Position numbers and translations under genes: made by a program. From an uncultured Collinsella sp. (GTDB taxonomy: Bacteria; Actinomycetota; Coriobacteriia; Coriobacteriales; Coriobacteriaceae), in the NCBI GenBank assembly GCA_900549085.1, contig URMO01000046.1:1-16065 (forward strand): DNA of 16,065 nt, given 5' to 3'. The notes beneath the pieces are model-generated. The model searched no databases, had not been told where the DNA came from, and worked only from the letters and a program-made list of their open reading frames with translations. Positions 6,565 through 12,755 of the stretch are shown here, one piece after another; within the stretch, counting starts at the first letter, position 1; each line of letters begins with the position of its first letter.

Positions 6565-7194
6565 CTACAAAGCGGCCAAAATGTCGGTCAGATTATCGAT
6601 AACGGCATCGGCTCGCGATTGATCGAGGTTGACGCCCTCGTGCGGACGCAGTGCCAGGACGCGGGCGCCGGAGCGTTTGCCGGCCTCGATGCCTAAAGGC
6701 GAATCCTCGATAACCAGGCACTCGGCAGGCTCCACCCCCAGCGCCTCCATGGCACGCAGGTAGATCTCGGGGTCGGGCTTAAACGCACTGCACTCGTGAC
6801 CGCTGATGGTGTAATCCAGCACGTCGGGGATGCCGGCAATCTCCACCAGCTCGTCGATCAGTTCGCGATAGGACGAGCTCGCGATAGCACATTTCACGCC
6901 GCGCTCGTGCAGCTCGCGCATCACCGGCTCCGTCTGCTCGTTGAGCAGCTCGGCATACGGAACGGGGTGGACCGGGCTGTAGACCTGCTTGTACTCCACG
7001 CGCAGACGCTCGCGCAGCTCAACATCGTCGGGCACCAGCGCCTCCCAAATGGCAGGCTCGTTAGACCCCGAAAGATCGGGGATCTCGTCAAAGTGGAACC
7101 CCTTCTCTTCCATAAATGCCACGCGACGACGGTTGTAGAACCACTCGGTATCGACCAGCACGCCGTCCATGTCAAACAGCACTGCCTTGATCAT
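6565..7194 (-). CDS. HAD-superfamily phosphatase, beta-phosphoglucomutase-like
   Basis: A 209-residue cytoplasmic HAD hydrolase, subfamily IA. Catalytic motifs are complete: DxD in LFDMDGVLVD (nucleophile Asp8, acid/base Asp10), motif II Ser in IASSS (106-108), motif III Lys139 in FKPDPEIY, and motif IV Glu163-Asp164 in IEDSPLGIEA. A helical cap lies between residues 16 and 80. The family hydrolyses small sugar phosphates or isomerises hexose phosphates, and the substrate is open here. The start is chosen at MIKAVLFD because GGGAGGAG sits at proper distance. The in-frame ATG two codons earlier is too close to that site. A longer open frame upstream only translates the 44-bp repeat. It lies after the SIS2 terminator, so it is probably a separate unit. 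Confidence 0.92.
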   Translation of the reverse strand: MIKAVLFDMDGVLVDTEWFYNRRRVAFMEEKGFHFDEIPDLSGSNEPAIWEALVPDDVELRERLRVEYKQVYSPVHPVPYAELLNEQTEPVMRELHERGVKCAIASSSYRELIDELVEIAGIPDVLDYTISGHECSAFKPDPEIYLRAMEALGVEPAECLVIEDSPLGIEAGKRSGARVLALRPHEGVNLDQSRADAVIDNLTDILAAL

Positions 7195-7209
7195 ACGCAT
7201 CTCCTCCCA

Positions 7210-7253
7210 CCTGCCAAAAAGGGACAGGTTTATTTTGGTAGGTTTTATCTGGG
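7210..7253. repeat. 44-bp dispersed element, copy B
   Basis: Same element as 5074-5117, differing at five positions. The arms are CCTGCCAAAA and TTTTGGTAGG around GGGACAGG, then TTTTATCTGGG. It ends only a few bases before the HAD ribosome binding site, so any hairpin here would lie in the 5' leader of that mRNA. The arm differences between the copies are swapped: A has TACC/GGCA and B has TGCC/GGTA. Confidence 0.75.
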
Positions 7254-7288
7254 GTTTTGCGACGCGACAGACGCACCCTCCCCAAAGC

Positions 7289-7320
7289 AAAAAAGGGGAC
7301 GGGGCGCAAACCCCATCCCC
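7289..7320 (-). terminator. Intrinsic terminator of the PTS-SIS2 operon
   Basis: On the minus strand, GGGGATGGGG, a 6-base loop and CCCCGTCCCC (one G-U pair) are followed directly by six T residues. It lies 34 bases after the SIS2 stop codon. This is the clearest rho-independent terminator in the window. Confidence 0.88.
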
Positions 7321-7354
7321 TCTCAATCAACCCGTAAGGTCTACTTACTTGTGA

Positions 7355-8338
7355 TTAGTAGGAAAGCTTCCACATGTAGCGACGCATGGTCAGCGGATGC
7401 TGACGGGCCTCGGCGATCTGGTTGCCGTACTCGCGCATAACGGCGAGGTGCAGCAGCGGGTTGAAGTAGGTGACGACGCTCGCGGGCACAGCGTCAGCCA
7501 GGCCGTAGTCCTTGGAGTCGATCAGAGCGACCTTGGCGCCCATGCGCTTAAGGAAGGTGAGGGCGCGGGCGTCCATCGGACGGGTAGCGCCATCGGACAT
7601 GAAGAAGACATAGGGCTTACCCTCGGTGGAAACCTCGAACGGGCCGTGGAAGTACTCGCCGGTGTTGTAGGCGGCGGCGTCGATCCACTGCATCTCGGTG
7701 AACAGGAAGGCGGCGTGAGAATAAGCCATCTTCTCGGAGGCACCGGAAGCCATGAAGTAGATCATCTTGTCGTCCTTGAAGTCCTCGGCGAACTTCTTGG
7801 CGAGCTTCTTGCAGTGCTGAGCGGCGTTCTCGCAGAGCTCGAAGACGTTGGTGAGGCCGGTGATCATGTCCTCGTAGTGGTCATAGCCCTCGGTCTGCTG
7901 AAGGATCTCGACAGCAAGAGCGATGGCATAGCCAGGCTTCTCGCACTTGGCAGCGAAGTTGGCGTGGAAGCCGTGAACGATGACGTAGTCAGCGTCGACG
8001 GTCAGAGCGGAGCCAGCCTTGTTGGTGAGGGAGACGACCGGGCAGTTGTGCTTCTTGGCGGTCTTGTTGGCCTCGACGGTCTCGGGCGTGGAGCCACCGA
8101 GGGAGCAGGTGATCACGAAGGTGTGCTCGTTGACCCAGGAAGGCGTGTCGTAGTTGAACTCGTTAGCGGTGAAGATCTGAACGTTCAGCTTGTCCGTGTT
8201 GTTGGCCAGGAAGTACTTGGCGGGGTAAAGGTCGGACATGGAAGCACCGCAGCCGACGAAAGCGACGCTGTGGATCTCGTGGTTGGACAGGACGTCAGCG
8301 ACGATCTGCTTAGGGAGGTTAAGGTCGATCTCGTACAT
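7355..8338 (-). CDS. SIS-domain sugar-phosphate deglycase (SIS2, FrlB/GfrE-like)
   Basis: A 327-residue two-SIS-domain protein. CGASMSDLYPAKYF (30-43) and the phosphate loop SLGGSTPETVEA (79-90) mark the first fold. ASGASEKMAYSHAA marks the second. GEYFHGPFE is at 227-235 and the protein ends RRYMWKLSY. It is the last gene of the EIIAB-EIIC-EIID operon, which strongly suggests that it acts on the PTS product. By analogy with GfrE/GfrF this would be hydrolysis of a phosphorylated glucose- or fructose-amine adduct, though another ketosamine or aminosugar phosphate is possible. The start is set at ATG 8338 because AAAGGA lies nine bases before it. The earlier in-frame ATGs (8371, 8347) lack a spaced ribosome binding site. 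A 199-bp gap with two hairpins separates it from EIID. Confidence 0.92.
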   Translation of the reverse strand: MYEIDLNLPKQIVADVLSNHEIHSVAFVGCGASMSDLYPAKYFLANNTDKLNVQIFTANEFNYDTPSWVNEHTFVITCSLGGSTPETVEANKTAKKHNCPVVSLTNKAGSALTVDADYVIVHGFHANFAAKCEKPGYAIALAVEILQQTEGYDHYEDMITGLTNVFELCENAAQHCKKLAKKFAEDFKDDKMIYFMASGASEKMAYSHAAFLFTEMQWIDAAAYNTGEYFHGPFEVSTEGKPYVFFMSDGATRPMDARALTFLKRMGAKVALIDSKDYGLADAVPASVVTYFNPLLHLAVMREYGNQIAEARQHPLTMRRYMWKLSY

Positions 8339-8428
8339 CTGACACATTCCTTTCGATTTTTGCGGCGCCACATTGCCGGGCGCTCGCAGGGTTACCGTGG
8401 TTTGGGCCGAGTCGCCGGCCCGTTAAGG

Positions 8429-8460
8429 ATGCGACAAAGGGACTGTCCCATTGTCGCATT
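8429..8460. repeat. GGGAC-core palindrome in the EIID-SIS2 gap
   Basis: ATGCGACAA (8429-8437) pairs with TTGTCGCAT (8451-8459) around GGGACTGTCCC, giving an almost continuous hairpin. On the plus strand it is followed by TTTTA. It shares the GGGAC core with the other palindromes in this window but has its own outer stem. Confidence 0.7.
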
Positions 8461-8471
8461 TTAGGGATGGA

Positions 8472-8504
8472 GGCCTGCCTGGGGTATGGGATGCCAGGCA
8501 GGCC
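8472..8504. terminator. Hairpin after EIID, possible attenuator or mRNA-stability element
   Basis: A perfect 11-bp stem GGCCTGCCTGG / CCAGGCAGGCC with an 11-base loop, 33 bases after the EIID stop codon on the minus strand. No T-run follows, so it may lower SIS2 expression or protect the 3' end of the PTS mRNA rather than terminate fully. Confidence 0.5.
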
Positions 8505-8537
8505 CCCGGGGGAAAGCGGTTAGACGCTTGGTCGCGA

Positions 8538-9371
8538 CTAGGCCAGGATGCCGGCCGCGGAGAGGGCGATGCCGCCCACGATGGCGATCACGAGAAGCCA
8601 ACCGGTGTTGACGTTCTTCTTGATGAGCCAGTACATAAGGCCGGTGAGGCCAAGGGAAATCATCTGGGGCATCATGCCGTCCAGGATGTCCTGGATAACG
8701 ACGGTGCCCTCAGCGAACTGCAGCGGGGTGGTGGCGCCGATCAGCGTAGCGATCATGCCGCCCACGGACATAAGGCCCACGATGCCGCAGACATACATGA
8801 GCTTCTCCATGAGGTCGCCGCCCTGAAGCTTGCTCAGGTACTCGTGGCCGCCCTGATAGCCCATCTTGGCTGCGAACCAGGTGATCAGCACAGAGGGGAC
8901 GATGGAGATGAGCATGGCCAGGATCGGGCCCATGATGGAGCCCTGCTGAGCCAGCTGAACGCCCAGGCCAAAGGCGATAACGCGGATGGTGCCCTGGAAG
9001 AAGGAGTCACCGATGCCGGAAAGCGGGCCCATGAGGGAGGTCTTGACCGCGTTGATCGAATCGGGATCGAAGTTCTCGGGATCCTTGGCGTACTCCTCCT
9101 CCATGGAGGCGGCGAGGCCCAAGATGAAAGCGCTCGTCTGCGGGGTGCAGTTGTAGAACGCCATGTGACGGTGGTAAGCCTCTTTCTTAGCAGCGAGCTG
9201 CTTGGGATCGGACTCATCCGGATAGAGGCGATCGAGCGTGGGAACCATGCCGTAGAGGAAGCCCATGTTCATCTGACGCTCGTAGTTCCAAGAGGCCTGG
9301 ATGGCCCAGGAGCGCCAGAAGAACTGGCTGACCTTCTTGTTCAGGGACACGTCCTTGGTTGCGGTTGCCAT
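8538..9371 (-). CDS. PTS mannose-family EIID component
   Basis: A 277-residue membrane subunit of a mannose/fructose/sorbose-family PTS permease (ManZ type). It starts with an amphipathic segment (VSQFFWRSWAIQASWNYERQMNMGFLYGM) typical of EIID. A soluble stretch with YNCTPQTSAFILGLAASMEEE follows, then the family signature GPLSGIGDSFFQGTIRVIAFGLG. Several hydrophobic spans run to the C-terminus (ILAMLISIVPSVLITWFA, MYVCGIVGLMSVGGMIATLIGA, GWLLVIAIVGGIALSAAGILA). With EIIC it forms the translocation channel. The ATG at 9371 is preceded by AAGGAGGA at seven bases. The open frame runs 39 codons further into the EIIC gene, but that part is not EIID. It starts 13 bases after EIIC. Confidence 0.95.
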   Translation of the reverse strand: MATATKDVSLNKKVSQFFWRSWAIQASWNYERQMNMGFLYGMVPTLDRLYPDESDPKQLAAKKEAYHRHMAFYNCTPQTSAFILGLAASMEEEYAKDPENFDPDSINAVKTSLMGPLSGIGDSFFQGTIRVIAFGLGVQLAQQGSIMGPILAMLISIVPSVLITWFAAKMGYQGGHEYLSKLQGGDLMEKLMYVCGIVGLMSVGGMIATLIGATTPLQFAEGTVVIQDILDGMMPQMISLGLTGLMYWLIKKNVNTGWLLVIAIVGGIALSAAGILA

Positions 9372-9384
9372 AGTGTGTTCCTCC

Positions 9385-10179
9385 TTAGTCTTCGTCGTCT
9401 TCGAGCGGATCGTAGTCGGAATCGACACCGGCGGCTGCATGGGAACCGTTGAACTTGAAGCCCATGAAGACGACAGCCAGGCACACACCGATCAGAGCGA
9501 CCGCGATGACGGACAGGTTGAGGTAAGCGGCGAGCAGGAAACCGATGAACAGGAACGGAGTCATACCCTTCTTGATCATCATGGTGAGCAGCAGGGCCAA
9601 GCCGTAGGCGGTCATGATCTTGGTCGAAACGTTCAGACCAGTGGACAGCCACTCGGGAACCATGTTGACGATGGCCTGAACCAGGTCGGTGCCAACAAAG
9701 ACGGCGAGGAAGATCGGCAGGAAGTACATGACGGCGTACAGACCGGAGCCGGCGCAGATGTGCATACGGTAGGCGGTCTTGAACTTTCCGTTATCGATCG
9801 CGCTATCGGCCACATGGGTGAGGGCGGCGATGATGGAACGGAACACGATGCCGAGGAGCTGACCCAGGACGGCGACCGGGATGGCGATCGTCATGGCGGT
9901 CTCGGCGGAAGCATCGGTCAGGCACGCAAAGGCAGCGGCCACGATGCCACCCAGGACCATATCGGGCGGAACGGCGGCGCCGACCTGCACCAGGCCCATG
10001 GACACGAGCTCGACGGCGGCACCGACGGCAAGGCCGGTGGGCACATCGCCCAGCAGCAGACCGACGAGCGTAGCGCCAACGAGGGGCTGCTCGAAGTTAA
10101 GACGACCGAGCAGGCGGGAGTCCCACATGCAGAACACGCCGACGAGGCCGACGAGCACCGCACTGATGAACGTATTCAT
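9385..10179 (-). CDS. PTS mannose-family EIIC component
   Basis: A 264-residue polytopic permease subunit (ManY/SorA type). The N-terminal region MNTFISAVLVGLVGVFCMWDSRLLGRLNFEQPLVGATLVGLLLGD followed by GLAVGAAVELVSMGLVQVGAAVPPDMVLGGIVAAAF is characteristic of EIIC of this family, which lines the sugar-binding path. It ends in an acidic tail (DSDYDPLEDDED). AAGGAG lies six bases before ATG. It is the second gene of the operon, 36 bases after EIIAB and 13 bases before EIID. Mannose-family transporters take up hexoses, amino sugars and also Amadori compounds. The SIS gene at the operon end favours the last class. Confidence 0.95.
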   Translation of the reverse strand: MNTFISAVLVGLVGVFCMWDSRLLGRLNFEQPLVGATLVGLLLGDVPTGLAVGAAVELVSMGLVQVGAAVPPDMVLGGIVAAAFACLTDASAETAMTIAIPVAVLGQLLGIVFRSIIAALTHVADSAIDNGKFKTAYRMHICAGSGLYAVMYFLPIFLAVFVGTDLVQAIVNMVPEWLSTGLNVSTKIMTAYGLALLLTMMIKKGMTPFLFIGFLLAAYLNLSVIAVALIGVCLAVVFMGFKFNGSHAAAGVDSDYDPLEDDED

Positions 10180-10215
10180 ACCCTTCTCCTTTCAGTCAGG
10201 CAAAAGCCTGGTTGA

Positions 10216-11139
10216 TTACAGCTTGGCGTCGATGTCGACGCTCTGATACGTAGGGGTCTGCTGAACATAGAGCTTGATGCCCATGTCGAGCAGCTGGTTG
10301 ACGTCGGCCTTCTGGTTGGCGTCGAGGAAGACGGAGCTGTCCTTGCCTCCGACCTGATCGGCACCGTCGTGGTTGGCGGTGGCGCCCAGGTTGATGGCGT
10401 CGAGCTTGTAGCCCTGGCAGAACTGCAGCATCTCGGCCGTGTTGCCAAAGACGAACATGACGCGCTCGCCGAGGGTGTTGAGCTTGTCCATCTTGGCGAG
10501 GGCACGCTCGACGGTGAAGACGTTCAGACGCACGCCCTGGGGCTTGGCCAGCTTAAGAGCGCCCTTCTTGATGTCATCGTTGGCAGCAGCGTTGTCGACG
10601 ACGATGATGCGCTCGGCCTGAACCTTGGTGGTCCAGGTAAAGACGACCTGGCCGTGCAGCAGACGGTAGTCAAGACGTGCGAGGACGATCTTGGCGGGAC
10701 CGGAGCTGTGACGGGGCGCCTTGGCCTTCTTGGCGGGAGCCGCGGCAGCCTCGACCGGTGCGTTGGGGTTGGTCAGACCGGTGCGGGCCTCGTTGATGAG
10801 GGCTGCGAGCTCGGCGCCCTTGACGGGGACGGGGCTCATAGCGAGCGTGAGCGCCAGCGGGATGTTGAAACCGCTGACAACCGTGAACTTCGTGCCGTTC
10901 TTGGAAAGCTCGACCATGTTGTTGTTGACCGAGCTGCCGAGCATATCGGTCAGCACATAGACGGTGTCGTCCGCGTTGAACGTGGCGATCAGAGCCTCAA
11001 CCTTATTGGTGATGGGCTCCTTGTCGTCACGAGCAAGCGACACGACATGGACGTTCGACACGTCGCCGAGAACCATCTCGAGCGTGTCTTTGGCGCCTGC
11101 GGCCAGGCCGCCATGAGATGCGAGAATGATCTGATTCAT
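10216..11139 (-). CDS. PTS mannose-family EIIA-EIIB fusion
   Basis: A 307-residue cytoplasmic phosphotransfer protein. The EIIA domain (about 1-125) has the phosphorylatable His9 in ILASHGGLA, and TDMLGSSVNNN at 64-74. A flexible Ala/Pro/Lys linker (about 126-148) leads to the EIIB domain (149-307), with active His162 in ARLDYRLLHGQVVFTW and the family motif ERIIVVDNAAANDDIKK. Phosphate would pass from HPr to His9, then His162, then the incoming sugar. Many relatives encode EIIA and EIIB separately, but the ManX fusion is also common. ATG is preceded by AGGAGGAGG at four bases, the strongest ribosome binding site here. It is the first gene of the EIIAB-EIIC-EIID-SIS2 operon. Confidence 0.96.
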   Translation of the reverse strand: MNQIILASHGGLAAGAKDTLEMVLGDVSNVHVVSLARDDKEPITNKVEALIATFNADDTVYVLTDMLGSSVNNNMVELSKNGTKFTVVSGFNIPLALTLAMSPVPVKGAELAALINEARTGLTNPNAPVEAAAAPAKKAKAPRHSSGPAKIVLARLDYRLLHGQVVFTWTTKVQAERIIVVDNAAANDDIKKGALKLAKPQGVRLNVFTVERALAKMDKLNTLGERVMFVFGNTAEMLQFCQGYKLDAINLGATANHDGADQVGGKDSSVFLDANQKADVNQLLDMGIKLYVQQTPTYQSVDIDAKL

Positions 11140-11155
11140 CTTGCCTCCTCCTTTT

Positions 11156-11185
11156 CGTTATGGTCATTATAACGTCTTATACGTT
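11156..11185 (-). promoter_or_regulatory. Candidate operator and -10 of the PTS operon
   Basis: CGTTAT (11156-11161) and ATAACG (11169-11174) form an inverted repeat with a 7-base spacer. TATAACGTCT (11168-11177) repeats the site before gntR2. CGTTATGGTCATTATA matches the DMT site at 14 of 16. A TATAAT -10 box on the minus strand (11166-11171) sits inside the inverted repeat. No consensus -35 is visible 17 bases upstream. Repression by occlusion is likely. Confidence 0.55.
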
Positions 11186-11275
11186 GCCTATATTGCTAAT
11201 TAGTATAAAGACCGTTCGCGGGTGAAAATCGACCGTTGACGGGTTTAACGTACTTGAAACGTTGGGGCCGGGTAG

Positions 11276-11287
11276 GCCGGCGCCGGC
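11276..11287. other. GC-rich palindrome between the DMT gene and the PTS operon
   Basis: GCCGGCGCCGGC is a perfect 12-bp palindrome, flanked more loosely by GGGG and CCCC (11263-11300). It lies after the DMT stop codon on the minus strand and may act as a weak terminator, but there is no T-run. The rest of the 183-bp gap holds only the PTS operon control region. Confidence 0.4.
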
Positions 11288-11322
11288 TGGATAACCCCAG
11301 GTCAGACCCTGCGCGCAATCCT

Positions 11323-12405
11323 CTATCGCACGAAGTACCAGGGGCTTTCCTGCACGGTGGGTTCCAACGCGATGCCGGTGCGTTCCTTAAACAAATCCAT
11401 GTCCTGAGATTTTTCGGTCCACCACGCGTTGGGCTTAAAGGTCATGCTCTCAATGACATGACCGACAAACATACTGTTGCGCAGCTTGGAGAAGTCGGTG
11501 TTCATGATCAGGATGGACGCGAGCACCAGCACGATGCCCAGGACCTTGATCGCGCCGGCGGGCTCGGCATAGACACCAATGCCCACCAGTACGGTGACGA
11601 CCGTCTCGAAAGACATTACGACGGGAACTTTCGATGTCTCGAGCCCCATGGACAGGCCCTGCATATATAAGATGTAGGCCACGGCTGTGGGGATGAGTCC
11701 AAAGCCAAGGAACAGCAGCAGCAGCTGTGGCGACATTGCCGCGGCGACATCCGGCCACGGAGCCGCGATAGCCGCCATAACCGCACCGCCAAAAACAAAG
11801 CCCCAAAACGTGACAGCCAGCGGGTGGACCGTCTTGGTTGCTATCCGGCTAAACACCGCGAGCGACGCACCACAAAGGCCTGCAATCACGCCCGATGTGA
11901 CGCCCCAAACCGAAAAATGGAAACCGGAAAGGTCGCCATTGGTCACTGCAAGCACGCAGCCAACGATGTTAAAGACAATGGCAACGAGCTTGTTGGGGGT
12001 CACGTCCTCGCGATAAAGCACGCGACCGAGCATGACGCCAAACACCGGCGAGGTGTAGAGCAGCACCGAGGCCGTGGACATGCCCACCTCGCCCATGCAC
12101 TCGTAATAGCAAGTGTTGGCGGCGGCCAAACCGACGATACCGACAAGCGCACAGGGAACAAGCTCTTTAGGGCTTGCCTTGAACAGTGCCAGGGGACCCG
12201 ATGCTTTTCCCTCACGAGCACCTCGCTGGCAACCCATGAACGCCAAGACCGGAGCCATTAAGACGGCACCCGACAACAGGCGAAAGGCCGCCATGCTCTG
12301 AGACGAAACACCCAGGGCCGATATTCCGTTTACAAAGATTCCGATGCTGCCCCACATAAGCGCGGCGATTAGCACCAGCACATAGCCCAGATTGCTTTTC
12401 TTCAA
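11323..12405 (-). CDS. DMT-superfamily EamA transporter
   Basis: About 360 residues with two EamA repeats and roughly ten membrane helices. The first repeat begins at GYVLVLIAALMWGSIGIFV and contains AANTCYYECMGEVGMSTASVLLYTSPVFGVMLG. The second runs from WGVTSGVIAGLCGASLAVFSRIA to LGIVLVLASILIM. These proteins export or import amino acids and other small metabolites. The last 50 residues (NSMFVGHVIESM to SPWYFVR) form a polar tail beyond the usual EamA length. The start is best placed at TTG 12405, because GAGGAGG lies five bases before it. A GTG at 12441 gives 12 more residues but has no ribosome binding site and lies next to the operator. The gene is directly upstream of the PTS operon on the same strand and has a related operator, which suggests a role with the imported compound. 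Confidence 0.88.
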   Translation of the reverse strand: MKKSNLGYVLVLIAALMWGSIGIFVNGISALGVSSQSMAAFRLLSGAVLMAPVLAFMGCQRGAREGKASGPLALFKASPKELVPCALVGIVGLAAANTCYYECMGEVGMSTASVLLYTSPVFGVMLGRVLYREDVTPNKLVAIVFNIVGCVLAVTNGDLSGFHFSVWGVTSGVIAGLCGASLAVFSRIATKTVHPLAVTFWGFVFGGAVMAAIAAPWPDVAAAMSPQLLLLFLGFGLIPTAVAYILYMQGLSMGLETSKVPVVMSFETVVTVLVGIGVYAEPAGAIKVLGIVLVLASILIMNTDFSKLRNSMFVGHVIESMTFKPNAWWTEKSQDMDLFKERTGIALEPTVQESPWYFVR

Positions 12406-12445
12406 CGCAGCCTCCTCGGTATTGTTTCCAATATGTTTCACACTA

Positions 12446-12464
12446 CGTTATAGTCGTTATATAC
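12446..12464 (-). promoter_or_regulatory. Candidate GntR2-type operator of the DMT gene
   Basis: CGTTATAGTCGTTATATAC contains CGTTAT twice, with a 3-base spacer. Its first 16 bases match 11156-11171 except for two A/G changes, and CGTTATATAC matches the gntR2 site exactly. On the minus strand a TTGAAA (12468-12473) and TATAAC boxes overlap it, so it probably covers the promoter. Confidence 0.55.
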
Positions 12465-12517
12465 ATTTTTCAAGACACAAATCGCCAAACGGAAAAATCC
12501 GCTTCCCCACATACTCA

Positions 12518-12635
12518 TTGGGTAGTCATTGGGGACGTACTTAAATGACTAGTCGTTGGGGACGTTCCTGAATGACTAGTCATTTAAGAACGTCACCAAC
12601 GACTACCCAACTGCCGGCAGAAAAGGAACGTCCCC
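12518..12635. repeat. GGGGAC-core palindrome, long form
   Basis: Arms 12518-12553 and 12575-12610 are complementary at 33 of 36 positions. The 21-base centre holds a further GGGGACGTTC copy, so the element looks like an expanded version of 3953-4021 with the unit inserted into itself. A solitary half (GGAACGTCCCC, 12625-12635) follows. The 350-bp gap between the DMT start and the SIS3 stop holds only this, the operator and the next palindrome. Confidence 0.8.
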
Positions 12636-12653
12636 AAGCGCTGCCATGAATTC

Positions 12654-12720
12654 AGTTGCGGTGAAATAGTTCCTGAATAGAGGCTTCAGACCCCCAAACA
12701 GGAACTATTCCACCGCAACT
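12654..12720. repeat. 22-bp-stem palindrome downstream of SIS3
   Basis: Arms 12654-12675 and 12699-12720 pair at 21 of 22 positions (AGTTGCGGTG, A or G, AATAGTTCCTG) around a 23-base loop. It begins 35 bases after the SIS3 stop codon. No T-run follows on either strand, so it is more likely a dispersed element or a 3' mRNA-protecting hairpin than a simple terminator. Unlike its neighbours it lacks the GGGGAC core. Confidence 0.7.
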
Positions 12721-12755
12721 TATGAGGACATCGAGCTGTTAGGCCGCTCTATCCC

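Noticed and set aside
7195..7326. N-terminal extension of the HAD protein
   Set aside because: The extra codons only translate the 44-bp repeat and part of the terminator. A strong ribosome binding site supports the start at 7194.
9372..9488. N-terminal extension of EIID into the EIIC gene
   Set aside because: The ATG at 9371 has AAGGAGGA and begins the canonical EIID N-terminus. The extension overlaps EIIC coding sequence.
12518..12720. CRISPR-like array
   Set aside because: The repeats are palindromic, differ in arm sequence, and have no regular spacers or cas genes nearby.
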